Source: Herminiimonas contaminans (GTDB lineage Bacteria; Pseudomonadota; Gammaproteobacteria; Burkholderiales; Burkholderiaceae_D). Taken from it: DNA of 64,000 bases. How positions within the stretch are numbered: the stretch's first letter is position 1; every line of letters begins with the position of its first letter. This document shows, piece by piece, positions 10,631-19,860 of the stretch. A program made the translations under genes and the position numbers. The stretch is taken from positions 392,640 to 456,639 of the forward strand of contig NZ_JADOEL010000002.1 of NCBI RefSeq assembly GCF_015645465.1. Reading direction: 5' to 3'. The notes under the pieces are model-generated. The model was given only the letters and a program-made list of their open reading frames with translations, was not told where the DNA came from and searched no databases.

Positions 10631-12319
10631 TCAGCGATGCACATAGCCGACCAGCCCGACGATCAACGGGCCCATCAGTGGCAACACCACATTCGAAATA
10701 GCATAGGTAATCGTGTAGCCCAGCAAAGGCGTGGAATTGCCTGCTGCGTTCTGGATCGCACTCAGGGCTGGCGTGCTGCACTGCTGGCCCGCGATGGCAC
10801 CGAGCAAAATCGGCGCTTCCAGTTTCAGAATAAAGTGTCCGACCAATAGCGAGATCGTTGCTGGCAGCACCGCGATGGCGACACCTATCAAAGGCAGCGC
10901 AATGCCATATTGTTTAATCAGGGTCAGTGCCTGCGGACCGGAAGCGAGCCCGACACAAGCAATAAAACTAGCCAGGCCGATATCCTTGAGCAAGGACAAG
11001 GCATCCGGGTGTATGCCCATCAGGCTAGGACGTTTGGATTGATACCAGCCGAAGATCAGGCCGGTCAGCAAGGCACCGCCGCCGGTGCCCAGCGAAAACG
11101 GAATGCCGCCCAGCTTCAGGCTGAAGGTGCCGATGAATACGCCCAGCACTATGCCGAGTCCGGCATACACAATATTGCTGCGATCAGTACGCTCTATGCG
11201 TGTCCCTATCATGGCAATTGCTTCCGCCATCGCTGACGCCTTGGCATCAGCCGAGCTGTATAACTGCAGCACATCACCTTGCAGCAATTGCACATGCGGC
11301 AACGGCGGCAAGGCATGCTCACCGCGTTTGATGCCGGAGACATGGACACCCAGCGGCAAACTGATTTCACCGAGCTGGCGTTCTGCCAGTGCCTTATTCT
11401 TCAACATGGCTTCGACGGTTTGCACCACCATATTCAGTTGATCCGTATCGGCAAACTCCGGCCCCAGTATGCTGCTCGCCGTCAGCAATGCGCGCCTGTG
11501 TCCTATCACCAGCACGCGGTCGCCACGACGCAGCTTGAGCCCGGGTGTGACATCCAGTTTGCTGCCAGCGCGTACCACGCGCTCGACACTGGCCTGGCCG
11601 GAGAACAATGCATGCAGCGACTCTATGCTGCGACCCGCACCGACATCTATCTGATAGACCCGTCCAGCCATTTCCCGTATCGGATTAACTTCGTCCGGCG
11701 CGGCTTCCTTGCCGCCCATCTGCGCCCACAATTTATCCGCTTCCTCGCGCAGATTGACACGCAATAACAAAGGAAAAATCTGGCTGGTCACGATCACGAT
11801 GGTGATCAGCCCGAAGATGTAAGTGATCGAATACGCGGTGACCACATTCGCCTGCAATTGCTGTATTTCTGCCGCGGGCAAGGCAAGTTTGGATATCGCA
11901 TCGGTCGCAGTACCAACCACCGCAGACTCAGTCGCCGCACCTGCCATCAGGCCAGCCGCAGTACCTGCATCAAGCTTCATGACTTTAGTTGCGACCATCA
12001 CCAGCGCCAGTACCACGACGACTTCGATCAGGCATAGCAAACCCAGGCGCAAGCCTTTGAGGTTCAGATTGGAGAAAAATTGCGCGCCACCGGCATAACC
12101 AAGGGCGAAGATGAACAACATGAAGAACACATTTTTGACACTGGCATCCAGCGTAACGCCCAGTTGTCCGATGAAGAGTGCCGTAATCAATGTACCGCAG
12201 ACACCGCCGAGCTGTATCGGGCCAAGCTTGATTTGTCCTATCGCATAGCCTATCGCGAGCGAAAGGAATAAGGCGATTTCCGGCACCTGGCGCAAGAGAT
12301 CAGTGATCGAGCCGAGCAT
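10631..12319 (-). CDS. aspT: Second AspT-family antiporter
   Basis: A 562-residue paralogue of the neighbouring AspT with the same plan: N-terminal helices beginning QVPEIALFLSLAIGYAIGQIKLGP, a soluble region with two RCK_C-like domains in the middle, and a C-terminal membrane half with GTGGGALLTGLIFGW. The two copies are clearly divergent, so this is an old duplication rather than a recent one. Substrate is inferred from the asdA context; it could differ from that of the first copy. Its upstream region holds a perfect 14-base palindrome at 12461-12474. Confidence 0.85.
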   Translation of the reverse strand: MLGSITDLLRQVPEIALFLSLAIGYAIGQIKLGPIQLGGVCGTLITALFIGQLGVTLDASVKNVFFMLFIFALGYAGGAQFFSNLNLKGLRLGLLCLIEVVVVLALVMVATKVMKLDAGTAAGLMAGAATESAVVGTATDAISKLALPAAEIQQLQANVVTAYSITYIFGLITIVIVTSQIFPLLLRVNLREEADKLWAQMGGKEAAPDEVNPIREMAGRVYQIDVGAGRSIESLHALFSGQASVERVVRAGSKLDVTPGLKLRRGDRVLVIGHRRALLTASSILGPEFADTDQLNMVVQTVEAMLKNKALAERQLGEISLPLGVHVSGIKRGEHALPPLPHVQLLQGDVLQLYSSADAKASAMAEAIAMIGTRIERTDRSNIVYAGLGIVLGVFIGTFSLKLGGIPFSLGTGGGALLTGLIFGWYQSKRPSLMGIHPDALSLLKDIGLASFIACVGLASGPQALTLIKQYGIALPLIGVAIAVLPATISLLVGHFILKLEAPILLGAIAGQQCSTPALSAIQNAAGNSTPLLGYTITYAISNVVLPLMGPLIVGLVGYVHR

Positions 12320-12599
12320 AAGCCAATTCTTTCAAATTCGCAGGGCTTACACAAAGTAGCCAACCATCCGGCTACTTCTTTCGCGCCCTGTCTTTATCAA
12401 TAGAAAGCTGCACTTAATACTGCACTGCTAACGGTGCGCAAACTCACCGACTGTTTGCGTATTCACATGTGAATGCACTCGTTATATACATCCAGATACT
12501 GCGGACATCAGGAATTAATTCTGGCAAGCCTACCATATTGCCCAGCTGAACGTAAATTGCACCTGTAAACTGATGTCGCACATCTTTCATACAAAAAAA
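12320..12599. promoter_or_regulatory. Leader of the aspT-aspT-asdA cluster with a palindrome
   Basis: No gene is seen here. ATTCACATGTGAAT at 12461-12474 is a perfect palindrome about 140 bases before the first aspT and is a candidate operator. No sigma-54 motif or NtrC-type site was found, so regulation by the adjacent NtrBC is not supported by sequence. Confidence 0.4.
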
Positions 12600-12624
12600 A
12601 CGGGCTACCTGTGCGGTAGCCCGT
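12596..12624 (-). terminator. Rho-independent terminator after ntrC
   Basis: ACGGGCTACC and GGTAGCCCGT form a 10-bp stem with a five-base loop. On the minus strand it is followed by a run of eight T's. It lies about 100 bases past the ntrC stop. Confidence 0.92.
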
Positions 12625-12724
12625 CTCTCCCTGATGCGCCAGCTTATATCGCCTGAATATTGCTCCCGGTTAGCAGACTTCAAATCCGGCCGCAATACGC
12701 ATTTCGTCTTAGATGCCAAGTCGG

Positions 12725-14245
12725 TTAATCGTCCTTCGCGCCATCGATACCCAACTCATGGATTTTACGTGTGATGGTATTGCGTCCTATCCCCAGACGC
12801 ACAGCGGCATCGTTCTTGCGACCATGCGTATGCTTGAGTGCAGTCTTGATCAATGTCGATTCAAACTGACGACCCAGGGCATCCATCACTTCCGGCTGGC
12901 CTGCAGCCAGCAATGCCGCCGCTTCCGCTTCCAGCAAGCTAATCCAGTTACCTGCTTCTGCCGGTGCACTGACCGCATATGAGGTGACCGGTGCCACACC
13001 ATTGGAGCCACCGGCGTCCTCTGTCGTCGCATAGCTATGTGCTGCTGGTGGCGTGCCTGCAAAGGTATTGGCAGCACCGCCCGCAAACGCCTGTCCTTCA
13101 GTCAGCTCATGCGGCAAGTCCTTGGCTTCCACCGTCTGGCCCGGCGCCATTACGGTGATCCAGTTACACAGGTTTTCCAGTTGACGTACGTTACCCGGCA
13201 ACTCGAGGCTGCTGAGGAATTGCATCGCACTATCCGACATCCGCTTCACTTCAACGCCGAGCTGCTTCGCGCTCTGCTGCAAAAAGTGACGTGTCAGAAT
13301 AGGGATGTCTTCACGACGTTCACGCAAGCTAGGCAAACGCAGGCGTATGACGTTCAGGCGATGGTACAAGTCTTCGCGGAACAAACCTTCGCGTACACGA
13401 TGCTCCAAATTCTGATGGGTCGCCGCGATCACACGCACATTCGCTTTCAGTGGCTGATGGCCACCGACGCGATAGAAGTGTCCATCGGACAGCACGCGCA
13501 ACAAACGTGTTTGCAGGTCGAATGGCATATCGCCGATTTCATCGAGGAAAAGCGTGCCGTTTTCCGCTTGTTCGAAACGACCACGACGCGTCGCTTGCGC
13601 ACCGGTAAAGGCACCGCGCTCATGACCGAACAATTCTGATTCCAGCAAGTCTTTCGGGATCGCGGCTGTATTCAATGCGATGAAAGGTTGCGATGCGCGC
13701 GGGCTGTGTTTATGCAAGGCACGTGCGACCAACTCTTTACCAGAACCGGATTCACCGGTGATCAGCACCGTGACGTTCGATTGCGACAAACGTCCGATCG
13801 CGCGGAATACATCCTGCATCGCTGGCGCCTGGCCAAGGATTTCAGGGGTTTCGGCCAAGACTTGTTCGACGCTGGTTTCGCGCAGGCTTTCTTCCAACGC
13901 GCGACGGATCAGGCCGACTGCGTGATCAATATCAAAAGGTTTGGCCAGGTATTCAAACGCGCCGCCCTGGAACGCCGCCACAGCCGAATCCAGATCCGAG
14001 AAAGCGGTGATGATGATGACAGGCAAACCCGGATGCTTGGCTTTGACTGCCTGCAGTAATTCAAGGCCGGATTCACCCGGCATGCGGATATCGGAAACCA
14101 GAACTTGCGGTGCACCGGTTTTTAAAGCCTCCAGTGCATCCCGCGCATTGGAAAAACTCTTGGTGGCAAGATTTTCTCGCGCCAGTGCTTTTTCAAGGAC
14201 CCAGCGGATAGACTCGTCGTCATCAACAATCCAGATTGGCTTCAT
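12725..14245 (-). CDS. ntrC: Nitrogen regulator NtrC (sigma-54 activator)
   Basis: A 506-residue response regulator. The receiver domain (1-120) carries Asp52 in [11 protein letters not shown]. The central AAA+ sigma-54 interaction domain holds the Walker A box GESGSGKE and the GAFTGA loop (in ERGAFTGAQ) that contacts sigma-54. The C-terminal Fis-type helix-turn-helix ends in [18 protein letters not shown]. Phosphorylated by NtrB under nitrogen limitation, it activates sigma-54 promoters. It is co-oriented with ntrB, 62 bases downstream of it. NtrC-type operators and a sigma-54 promoter lie ahead of glnA in this same window. A somewhat longer linker (about 395-450) separates the AAA+ and DNA-binding parts. 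Confidence 0.96.
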   Translation of the reverse strand: MKPIWIVDDDESIRWVLEKALARENLATKSFSNARDALEALKTGAPQVLVSDIRMPGESGLELLQAVKAKHPGLPVIIITAFSDLDSAVAAFQGGAFEYLAKPFDIDHAVGLIRRALEESLRETSVEQVLAETPEILGQAPAMQDVFRAIGRLSQSNVTVLITGESGSGKELVARALHKHSPRASQPFIALNTAAIPKDLLESELFGHERGAFTGAQATRRGRFEQAENGTLFLDEIGDMPFDLQTRLLRVLSDGHFYRVGGHQPLKANVRVIAATHQNLEHRVREGLFREDLYHRLNVIRLRLPSLRERREDIPILTRHFLQQSAKQLGVEVKRMSDSAMQFLSSLELPGNVRQLENLCNWITVMAPGQTVEAKDLPHELTEGQAFAGGAANTFAGTPPAAHSYATTEDAGGSNGVAPVTSYAVSAPAEAGNWISLLEAEAAALLAAGQPEVMDALGRQFESTLIKTALKHTHGRKNDAAVRLGIGRNTITRKIHELGIDGAKDD

Positions 14246-14307
14246 ATATTTATAGTGTCCCGCGTCATGTGGCTAGGTTTATAGATTCGTCGCCAGGCTC
14301 AAACTGC

Positions 14308-15381
14308 TCATGGCAATGGAATCAAAATTCTGAAATCCGTGCATCCCGGCCGACTCTCGCATTCGATCAAACCCATGTGTTGCTGTACGAATGTCTGAGC
14401 CAGCGTCAAGCCCAATCCACTACCGCCATCCCTACCTGAGACCAAAGGATAAAAAATACGATCGCGGATGTCAGGCGGGATGCCCGGTCCGTTATCGATG
14501 ATATGCAAGTCTAATGCCAGCCGGTATCGCACCTTGGCCAGCGTCACCTGACGCGCGATACGGGTACGCAAAGTGAGCTCGGCATCGCCGGTTTTCATAC
14601 GGGCGGACAGCACCTGGGCCGCATTGTGTGCAATATTCAATACTGCCTGTATCAGCTGTTCCTTGTCGCCACGGAACTCAGGTACGGACAAATCATAATC
14701 GCGTTTAATCTTCAGGCCATTCGGAAACTCAGAGACTATCAGGCTGCGCACCCGTTCACATACTTCATGGATGTTCACATCACCGACGATATGCGGGCTG
14801 CGATGCGGTGCCAGCAGACGGTCAACAAGTGTTTGCAGGCGATCAGCCTCCTTGATGATGACCTGCGTGTACTCGCGGAATTCTTTCAGATGCCGCTCCG
14901 GCAACTCCAGTTCCAGCAGTTGTGCCGCACCACGTATGCCGCCCAGTGGATTCTTGATTTCATGCGCCAGGTTGCGGATCAACTCCTTATTCGCCTGGCT
15001 TTGGTCGATCAGGCGCTCTTCCCGGTCCAGCTTCAGTTGCTGCACATTCTCGCGCAGCTCGATCAGGACCGGCGTATCTGCGCTATCCAGCGCCGATACC
15101 ACCACATGGACCTGCAAAGGATCACGACCCAGGCGCTCCAGCACCAGGTCCAGCCGCTTGTCGGCGAACTGATGCTCGAGTGCTTCCTGGAATACCTGTT
15201 CCAGCTCCTCGCAATTGATGAAAAGCTCATTGAGCTTATGGTTGGTCAGTGCCTTGCTGGAACTCTCCAGCAAAATTTCGGCGGCAGGATTGGCATAGGC
15301 GATATCGCCGTCCGGACGCAGTACCAGCACTGCCGAAGCCAGCAAATCCAGACCATCTAAAGCAATTATGTTTTTTTTCAC
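14308..15381 (-). CDS. ntrB: Nitrogen sensor kinase NtrB
   Basis: A 357-residue soluble sensor kinase. An N-terminal PAS domain (about 10-120) is followed by a HisKA segment with His140 in LIRNLAHEIKNPLGG and an HATPase domain with DNGPGIP and SGLGLTLA boxes. It phosphorylates or dephosphorylates NtrC according to PII state. The start is GTG at 15381, set in a run of A/T (GTGAAAAAAAAC) with GGA a few bases upstream; no ATG lies nearby in frame. ntrC follows on the same strand. Confidence 0.95.
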   Translation of the reverse strand: MKKNIIALDGLDLLASAVLVLRPDGDIAYANPAAEILLESSSKALTNHKLNELFINCEELEQVFQEALEHQFADKRLDLVLERLGRDPLQVHVVVSALDSADTPVLIELRENVQQLKLDREERLIDQSQANKELIRNLAHEIKNPLGGIRGAAQLLELELPERHLKEFREYTQVIIKEADRLQTLVDRLLAPHRSPHIVGDVNIHEVCERVRSLIVSEFPNGLKIKRDYDLSVPEFRGDKEQLIQAVLNIAHNAAQVLSARMKTGDAELTLRTRIARQVTLAKVRYRLALDLHIIDNGPGIPPDIRDRIFYPLVSGRDGGSGLGLTLAQTFVQQHMGLIECESRPGCTDFRILIPLP

Positions 15382-15396
15382 AGGAATCCAAAAAAG

Positions 15397-15416
15397 AAAG
15401 GCCGCTATACGCGGCC
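15397..15416 (-). terminator. Rho-independent terminator after the DUF4124 gene
   Basis: GGCCGC and GCGGCC arms enclose a short loop, followed on the minus strand by TTTCTTTTTT. It lies just before the ntrB start and separates ntrBC from the gene upstream. Confidence 0.85.
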
Positions 15417-15442
15417 TGATTCAAGCAAACATCATACCGATG

Positions 15443-15922
15443 TTACTTCAAGTTATTGAGTTCGCGTTTTAATGCTTCGACATTCTTTTCGGAACGCGCC
15501 AGATCATCCTTCAGCGTCGCCGTACGTTCCTGATATTTGGCATAGTTACGCTCGTCACCACGGCGTTCCGGTTCACCATTATTGTATTCGCGCCGGATGT
15601 CGGCGAGCTTTTGCTCTTCCGTTTTCATTTCATCCATCAGGATCTGGCGGCGATCACTGTCGCGCGCCTTCTGCACGGTATTGTCTACCTTGGGGAAATC
15701 GCTGGGTGAGGAAGCCTTGGCGCTCACCGTCGGCGTCGCCGGTTTCTTCACGGCTGGCACGGTGGTCACGCCCGGCAGGTCTACCTTTTTGCACTTATTG
15801 GTAGGACCGGTATTCTTGTATTCGCGGTTGCCATTGGCGTCTATGCACAGATAGACATCATTTTGCGCATACGCGGAAATAGCGAGGGTAGACAGCAGCA
15901 GGATAGCGAGTTGACGTTTCAT
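15443..15922 (-). CDS. Exported DUF4124-type protein
   Basis: A 159-residue protein with a signal peptide ending ISAYAQ near residue 19. The mature N-terminus DVYLCIDANGNREYKNTGP is the short conserved DUF4124 motif, with two cysteines (in YLCID and NKCKK) that could form a disulphide. The C-terminal half is a charged coiled coil (about 85-159). Such proteins often lie between glnA and ntrBC in Burkholderiales; the role is unknown. It has its own terminator at 15397-15416 and lies downstream of glnA with another terminator between, so it is probably a separate unit. Confidence 0.75.
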   Translation of the reverse strand: MKRQLAILLLSTLAISAYAQNDVYLCIDANGNREYKNTGPTNKCKKVDLPGVTTVPAVKKPATPTVSAKASSPSDFPKVDNTVQKARDSDRRQILMDEMKTEEQKLADIRREYNNGEPERRGDERNYAKYQERTATLKDDLARSEKNVEALKRELNNLK

Positions 15923-16020
15923 GGACTTGTTTCGGTGAAACTGTTAAATCGGATACTTAGTGTATGGCAACAATCATAGTCTGACAAACACTGATGTTCT
16001 ATTTTCTGCCTGCCAGCAAC

Positions 16021-16057
16021 AAAAAAAGCGGAGAAAGCTTACGCTCTCCCCGCTTTT
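16021..16057. terminator. Terminator after glnA
   Basis: AAAAGCGG...CCGCTTTT arms enclose a loop in which GAGA and TCTC may also pair, with A's on one side and T's on the other. It lies 28 bases past the glnA stop. Confidence 0.8.
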
Positions 16058-16084
16058 CATCTTGCGGTAACAATCAGAGATTGA

Positions 16085-17500
16085 TTACAGCGAGTAGTAC
16101 ATATCGTATTCGACTGGGTGAGCAGTCATGCGGAAGCGTTGAACTTCTTGCATTTTCAATTCAATGTAAGCATCGATCATCGAATCGCTGAATACGCCGC
16201 CACGGGTCAGGAACTCGCGGTCTTTGTTCAGGTGATCCAGCGCTTCTTCCAACGATACGCAAACGGTTGGGATCAGTGCGTCTTCTTCTGGTGGCAAGTG
16301 GTACAAGTCTTTCGAGGCTGCTTCGCCTGGGTGGATCTTGTTCTGTACGCCGTCCAGACCTGCCATCAGCAATGCCGAGAAGCACAGGTATGGGTTAGCC
16401 AGTGGATCCGGGAAACGTGCTTCAACACGGCGACCTTTAGGGTTCGCAACGTGTGGAATACGGATCGAAGCGGAACGGTTACGTGCCGAGTAAGCCAGTT
16501 TAACCGGTGCTTCAAAGCCTGGAACCAGACGTTTGTACGAGTTGGTACCTGGGTTGGTGATCGCGTTCAGTGCTTTAGCATGTTTGATGATGCCGCCGAT
16601 GTAGTACAACGCGAAATCCGACAAGCCTGCATAGCCGTCGCCAGCGAACAGGTTTTTACCGTCTTTCCATACCGATTGGTGCACGTGCATACCCGAACCG
16701 TTGTCGCCAACGATAGGTTTAGGCATGAAGGTTGCGGTTTTGCCGTAGGTGTGTGCAACGTTCCAGACCACGTATTTCAGGTTTTGTGTCCAGTCAGCGC
16801 GCTCAACCAGAGTCGAGAATTTGGTGCCCAGTTCGTTTTGGCCAGGACCAGCAACTTCGTGGTGATGTACTTCGACAGGGATGCCCAGGGATTCGAGAAT
16901 CAGGGACATTTCCGAACGCATGTCCTGGAAGCTGTCGACTGGTGGCACTGGGAAGTAGCCGCCTTTAACTGCTGGACGGTGACCGGTGTTGCCGCCTTCG
17001 AGCTTCTCGCCGGAGCTCCATGCTGCTTCTTCCGAATCAATCTTGACGAAGCAACCGTCCATGCCGATTTTCCAACGGATACCGTCGAAAATGAAGAATT
17101 CTGGTTCTGGACCGAAGTAAGCGGTGTCGCCCAGGCCCGAGGATTTCAAATAAGCTTCTGCGCGCTTGGCGATCGAACGTGGGTCACGATCGTAGCCTTT
17201 GCCATCCGACGGTTCGATCACGTCGCATTGCATGAACAAAGTGGTTTCTTCGAAGAATGGATCGATATTTGCGGTGTTCGGATCCGGCATCAACAACATG
17301 TCGGACGATTCGATACCTTTCCAGCCAGCGATGGAGGAACCGTCGAACGCATGACCGGATTCAAATTTATCCATGTCGAAATGCGAAACTGGCACCGTGA
17401 CGTGCTGTTCCTTGCCTCTTGTGTCAGCAAAACGAAAATCAACGAATTTAACTTCGTTGTCTTTCGCCATCTTCAAGACCTCTGCGGCCGTCATTGCCAT
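16085..17500 (-). CDS. glnA: Glutamine synthetase, type I
   Basis: A 471-residue dodecameric type I glutamine synthetase that makes glutamine from glutamate, ammonia and ATP. Visible signatures are the beta-grasp block [15 protein letters not shown], the [16 protein letters not shown] loop, the ATP-binding [17 protein letters not shown] block and the adenylylation site YHLPPEE with its tyrosine. Length is that of the enteric-type enzyme. A sigma-54 promoter and two NtrC-type operators lie upstream (17602-17617, 17716-17732, 17785-17801), and ntrBC is encoded just downstream, as in enteric glnALG but here with a DUF4124 gene and terminators in between. Confidence 0.97.
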   Translation of the reverse strand: MAMTAAEVLKMAKDNEVKFVDFRFADTRGKEQHVTVPVSHFDMDKFESGHAFDGSSIAGWKGIESSDMLLMPDPNTANIDPFFEETTLFMQCDVIEPSDGKGYDRDPRSIAKRAEAYLKSSGLGDTAYFGPEPEFFIFDGIRWKIGMDGCFVKIDSEEAAWSSGEKLEGGNTGHRPAVKGGYFPVPPVDSFQDMRSEMSLILESLGIPVEVHHHEVAGPGQNELGTKFSTLVERADWTQNLKYVVWNVAHTYGKTATFMPKPIVGDNGSGMHVHQSVWKDGKNLFAGDGYAGLSDFALYYIGGIIKHAKALNAITNPGTNSYKRLVPGFEAPVKLAYSARNRSASIRIPHVANPKGRRVEARFPDPLANPYLCFSALLMAGLDGVQNKIHPGEAASKDLYHLPPEEDALIPTVCVSLEEALDHLNKDREFLTRGGVFSDSMIDAYIELKMQEVQRFRMTAHPVEYDMYYSL

Positions 17501-17601
17501 GCGAATCTCCTAAAATTTGAGCAAAGTAATACAGAATTAGTGAATGGGTTGTGAGGCCTGCGTCAACAAACAGCATGCGTCCATAACTCGCCCGAAATGA
17601 T

Positions 17602-17617
17602 AGCAGATTCCATGCCA
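17602..17617 (-). promoter_or_regulatory. Sigma-54 promoter of glnA
   Basis: TGGCATGGAATCTGCT on the minus strand matches the consensus TGGCACGNNNNTTGCW with GG and GC at the exact -24/-12 spacing and two mismatches. Transcription would start about 12 bases downstream, near 17590, giving a leader of roughly 90 bases. Confidence 0.8.
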
Positions 17618-17715
17618 CCGCCTTTCAAAAATTCGCGCAACCGCACTGCAACGGAGCGCCCTAGGGGATAGATGCCACATGGCGATTTTTCTGCATCAAA
17701 GGAGCTCGAATTTGA

Positions 17716-17732
17716 TGCACCAAACATGTGCA
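17716..17732 (-). promoter_or_regulatory. NtrC-type operator, proximal
   Basis: TGCACCAAACATGTGCA has TGCAC and GTGCA arms in the 17-bp spacing of the NtrC consensus TGCACCA-N3-TGGTGCA. It lies about 110 bases upstream of the -24 element, a normal enhancer distance. Confidence 0.72.
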
Positions 17733-17784
17733 AACAAGGCAATTTGCACCAAAATAAATCGTTTTTGGAGTTAACCCTCATTTC

Positions 17785-17801
17785 CGCGCCAAGTTGGTGC
17801 G
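17785..17801 (-). promoter_or_regulatory. NtrC-type operator, distal
   Basis: CGCGCCAAGTTGGTGCG keeps the CCA-N3-TGG core of the NtrC site and lies 69 bases from the proximal one, close to six or seven helical turns. A half site TTGCACCA lies between them near 17744. Paired sites are usual for cooperative NtrC binding. Confidence 0.65.
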
Positions 17802-17949
17802 AAATGATGTCAATCTGACTTTTCTCGATCCGGTTCAAATTGCCTGCCGTCATCGGCTAGTGTAAAATCTGCCTCAGGGTGTTTGCGCTGCATATCGCAG
17901 CGGACAGGTAACGCGTCGGTCGGGCCGCCACGCGGGGATACTTACGAAC

Positions 17950-19311
17950 ATGACTCCAACGACGTCAACTGGCTCGACCCTGCCGCGCGCGCAACTTCTT
18001 GCCGAACGCGCTTTCTCCACTTTAGAAAAATTCCTGCATATCGAAGCCTTCAGTGGCGTGGTTCTGTTGCTCGCGGCGGCTGCCGCACTGATCTGGGCCA
18101 ATTCTCCTTATGCCGATGGCTACCACCACTTCTGGCATACGACGGTTGCCTTCTCGGTTGGCAGCTGGAGCATCTCGGAATCGCTGCACTTCCTGATCAA
18201 CGATGGCTTGATGACCATCTTCTTCCTCGTGGTCGGCATGGAAATCCGCCGCGAAATCCATGAAGGAGCACTTGCCAGCATGCGCCTGGCAGCATTGCCG
18301 CTGGCGGCTGCGGTCGGCGGCGTAGTGGCACCTGCGCTGATTTACTTCGCGTTCAACCCCAGTGGTGAACAAGCACATGGCTGGGCGGTACCGACTGCAA
18401 CTGATATCGCCTTTGCGGTAGGTGTACTGGCCTTGCTGGGACGCTCTATCCCATCCAACGTCCGTGTCTTCCTGCTGGCGCTGGCCATCATCGACGACAT
18501 CGTCGCCGTCCTCATCATCGCGATCTTTTATTCCGGCGGCATGGATTACAGTGGCTTCATCATTGCCGCACTCGGCATCCTGATGGTGCTGGGCATGCAG
18601 CGCATCGGTGTCGTCTCCGCTTACCCTTATGTGCTGCCCGGCATCGTACTGTGGCTGGGCTTATTGCAAACCGGCGCGCATCCGACACTGGCCGGTGTGG
18701 TACTCGGCCTGATGACGCCTGTCTTTGCACCACGCACCCGCGCACATCCGCTGGAAGTGGCGGGCAAGGCGCTTAAGGATTTGCTGCACCACACTGCGGA
18801 CGATAAACCTGACCCGCATCACCTGGCTCAGCCCCTGAAGCAACTGAAGCACGCACAGCTCACCTTGTTGCCACCTGTCAGCCGCGTACAGATGGCGCTG
18901 CATCCTTATGTCGCCTTCGGCATCATGCCGTTGTTTGCACTGGCCAACGCGGGTGTTTCGCTGGATGGCATAGACCTCTCTGCCAACGGTTCGATGATTG
19001 TGATGCTGGGCGTGCTGATCGCGCTGGTGCTCGGCAAGCCGCTAGGCATCATCGCTGCCAGCGTGTTGATGGTACGCATGGGTTGGTGTGCATTGCCACC
19101 GGGCGTGACCTGGAGCGGCGTCTGTCTGGTCGGCTTGCTGGCAGGCATAGGCTTCACCATGTCTATCTTTATCGCGACACTGGCCTTCACTGATCCCAAC
19201 CTGCTGGGTGCGGCAAAATTAGGTATCCTGCTTGCTTCATTGAGCGCTGCAGTAATCGGACTGGCGTGGGGCTTTATCCAGGGCCGACGCAAGCAGCCTG
19301 ATGTGACTTGA
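17950..19311 (+). CDS. nhaA: Na+/H+ antiporter NhaA
   Basis: A 453-residue inner-membrane antiporter that exports sodium in exchange for protons. The segment [19 protein letters not shown] near residue 180 carries the adjacent aspartates that bind the ion in E. coli NhaA (Asp163/Asp164). Other family blocks are [14 protein letters not shown] near residue 55, [13 protein letters not shown] near residue 95 and [13 protein letters not shown] near residue 240. An extra charged loop (about 265-310, with [18 protein letters not shown]) makes it longer than the 388-residue E. coli protein, as in many Betaproteobacteria. The start at 17950 follows GGGGATAC. It is divergent from glnA. Confidence 0.95.
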   Translation: MTPTTSTGSTLPRAQLLAERAFSTLEKFLHIEAFSGVVLLLAAAAALIWANSPYADGYHHFWHTTVAFSVGSWSISESLHFLINDGLMTIFFLVVGMEIRREIHEGALASMRLAALPLAAAVGGVVAPALIYFAFNPSGEQAHGWAVPTATDIAFAVGVLALLGRSIPSNVRVFLLALAIIDDIVAVLIIAIFYSGGMDYSGFIIAALGILMVLGMQRIGVVSAYPYVLPGIVLWLGLLQTGAHPTLAGVVLGLMTPVFAPRTRAHPLEVAGKALKDLLHHTADDKPDPHHLAQPLKQLKHAQLTLLPPVSRVQMALHPYVAFGIMPLFALANAGVSLDGIDLSANGSMIVMLGVLIALVLGKPLGIIAASVLMVRMGWCALPPGVTWSGVCLVGLLAGIGFTMSIFIATLAFTDPNLLGAAKLGILLASLSAAVIGLAWGFIQGRRKQPDVT

Positions 19312-19395
19312 GCGCAAGAGAACTTTATACTGCGAAACAAGGCCGCATATAGTTAGCGCCTGTATTCACATACCAAACCGAAAGAACAGATCAAC

Positions 19396-19860
19396 ATGAC
19401 GAAGTCCGCAGACATACTCGCCACCGCACAGCAGCGTGGCAAAGACAACGCTCTTCCTTATGCTGGCGCACTGACGCCGCAGGAAGCGTATGCCCTATTG
19501 CAAAGTGATCCGAATGTGAAGCTGGTCGATGTGCGTACCAACGCAGAACGCGACTGGATAGGCCGTGTCGGCATCGCACCTGAGCAACACCTGGCGGTGC
19601 AATGGACGCTGTATCCGGGCGGCGCGCCTAATCCTGAATTCCTGTCGCAGCTGGCACAGGCCGCAGATAAAAATACCACCCTGCTGTTCCTGTGCCGTGG
19701 TGCGGTGCGTTCACGTCATGCCGCCAAACTGGCGACTGAAAATGGCTACGCACATTCCTTCGATATCCTCGAAGGTTTTGAAGGTGAGAAAGATGCCGAC
19801 GGCCATCGCAAGAATGTAAATGGCTGGTGCAAGGCCGGCCTGCCCTGGGTCGGCGCTTAA
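19396..19860 (+). CDS. Rhodanese-like sulfurtransferase
   Basis: A 154-residue single-domain rhodanese. The active-site loop is CRGAVRS with the catalytic Cys100, preceded by the LVDVRTNAERDWIG strand-loop near residue 44, which is diagnostic of the fold. No signal peptide is seen, so it should act in the cytoplasm, moving sulfane sulphur to an unknown acceptor. It starts 84 bases after nhaA and its last 4 bases overlap the end of the convergent TAXI gene. The loop length of six residues from Cys fits thiosulfate-type rhodaneses rather than Cdc25-type, but the real substrate cannot be told. Confidence 0.88.
   Translation: MTKSADILATAQQRGKDNALPYAGALTPQEAYALLQSDPNVKLVDVRTNAERDWIGRVGIAPEQHLAVQWTLYPGGAPNPEFLSQLAQAADKNTTLLFLCRGAVRSRHAAKLATENGYAHSFDILEGFEGEKDADGHRKNVNGWCKAGLPWVGA

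Noticed and set aside
16118..17554. A 478-codon open frame opposite glnA.
   Set aside because: glnA is certain, and the reverse frame has no recognisable domain.
17838..17856. GGTTCAAATTGCC, which resembles a tRNA T-arm.
   Set aside because: No acceptor stem, anticodon arm or CCA context was found around it. No tRNA is called in the window.
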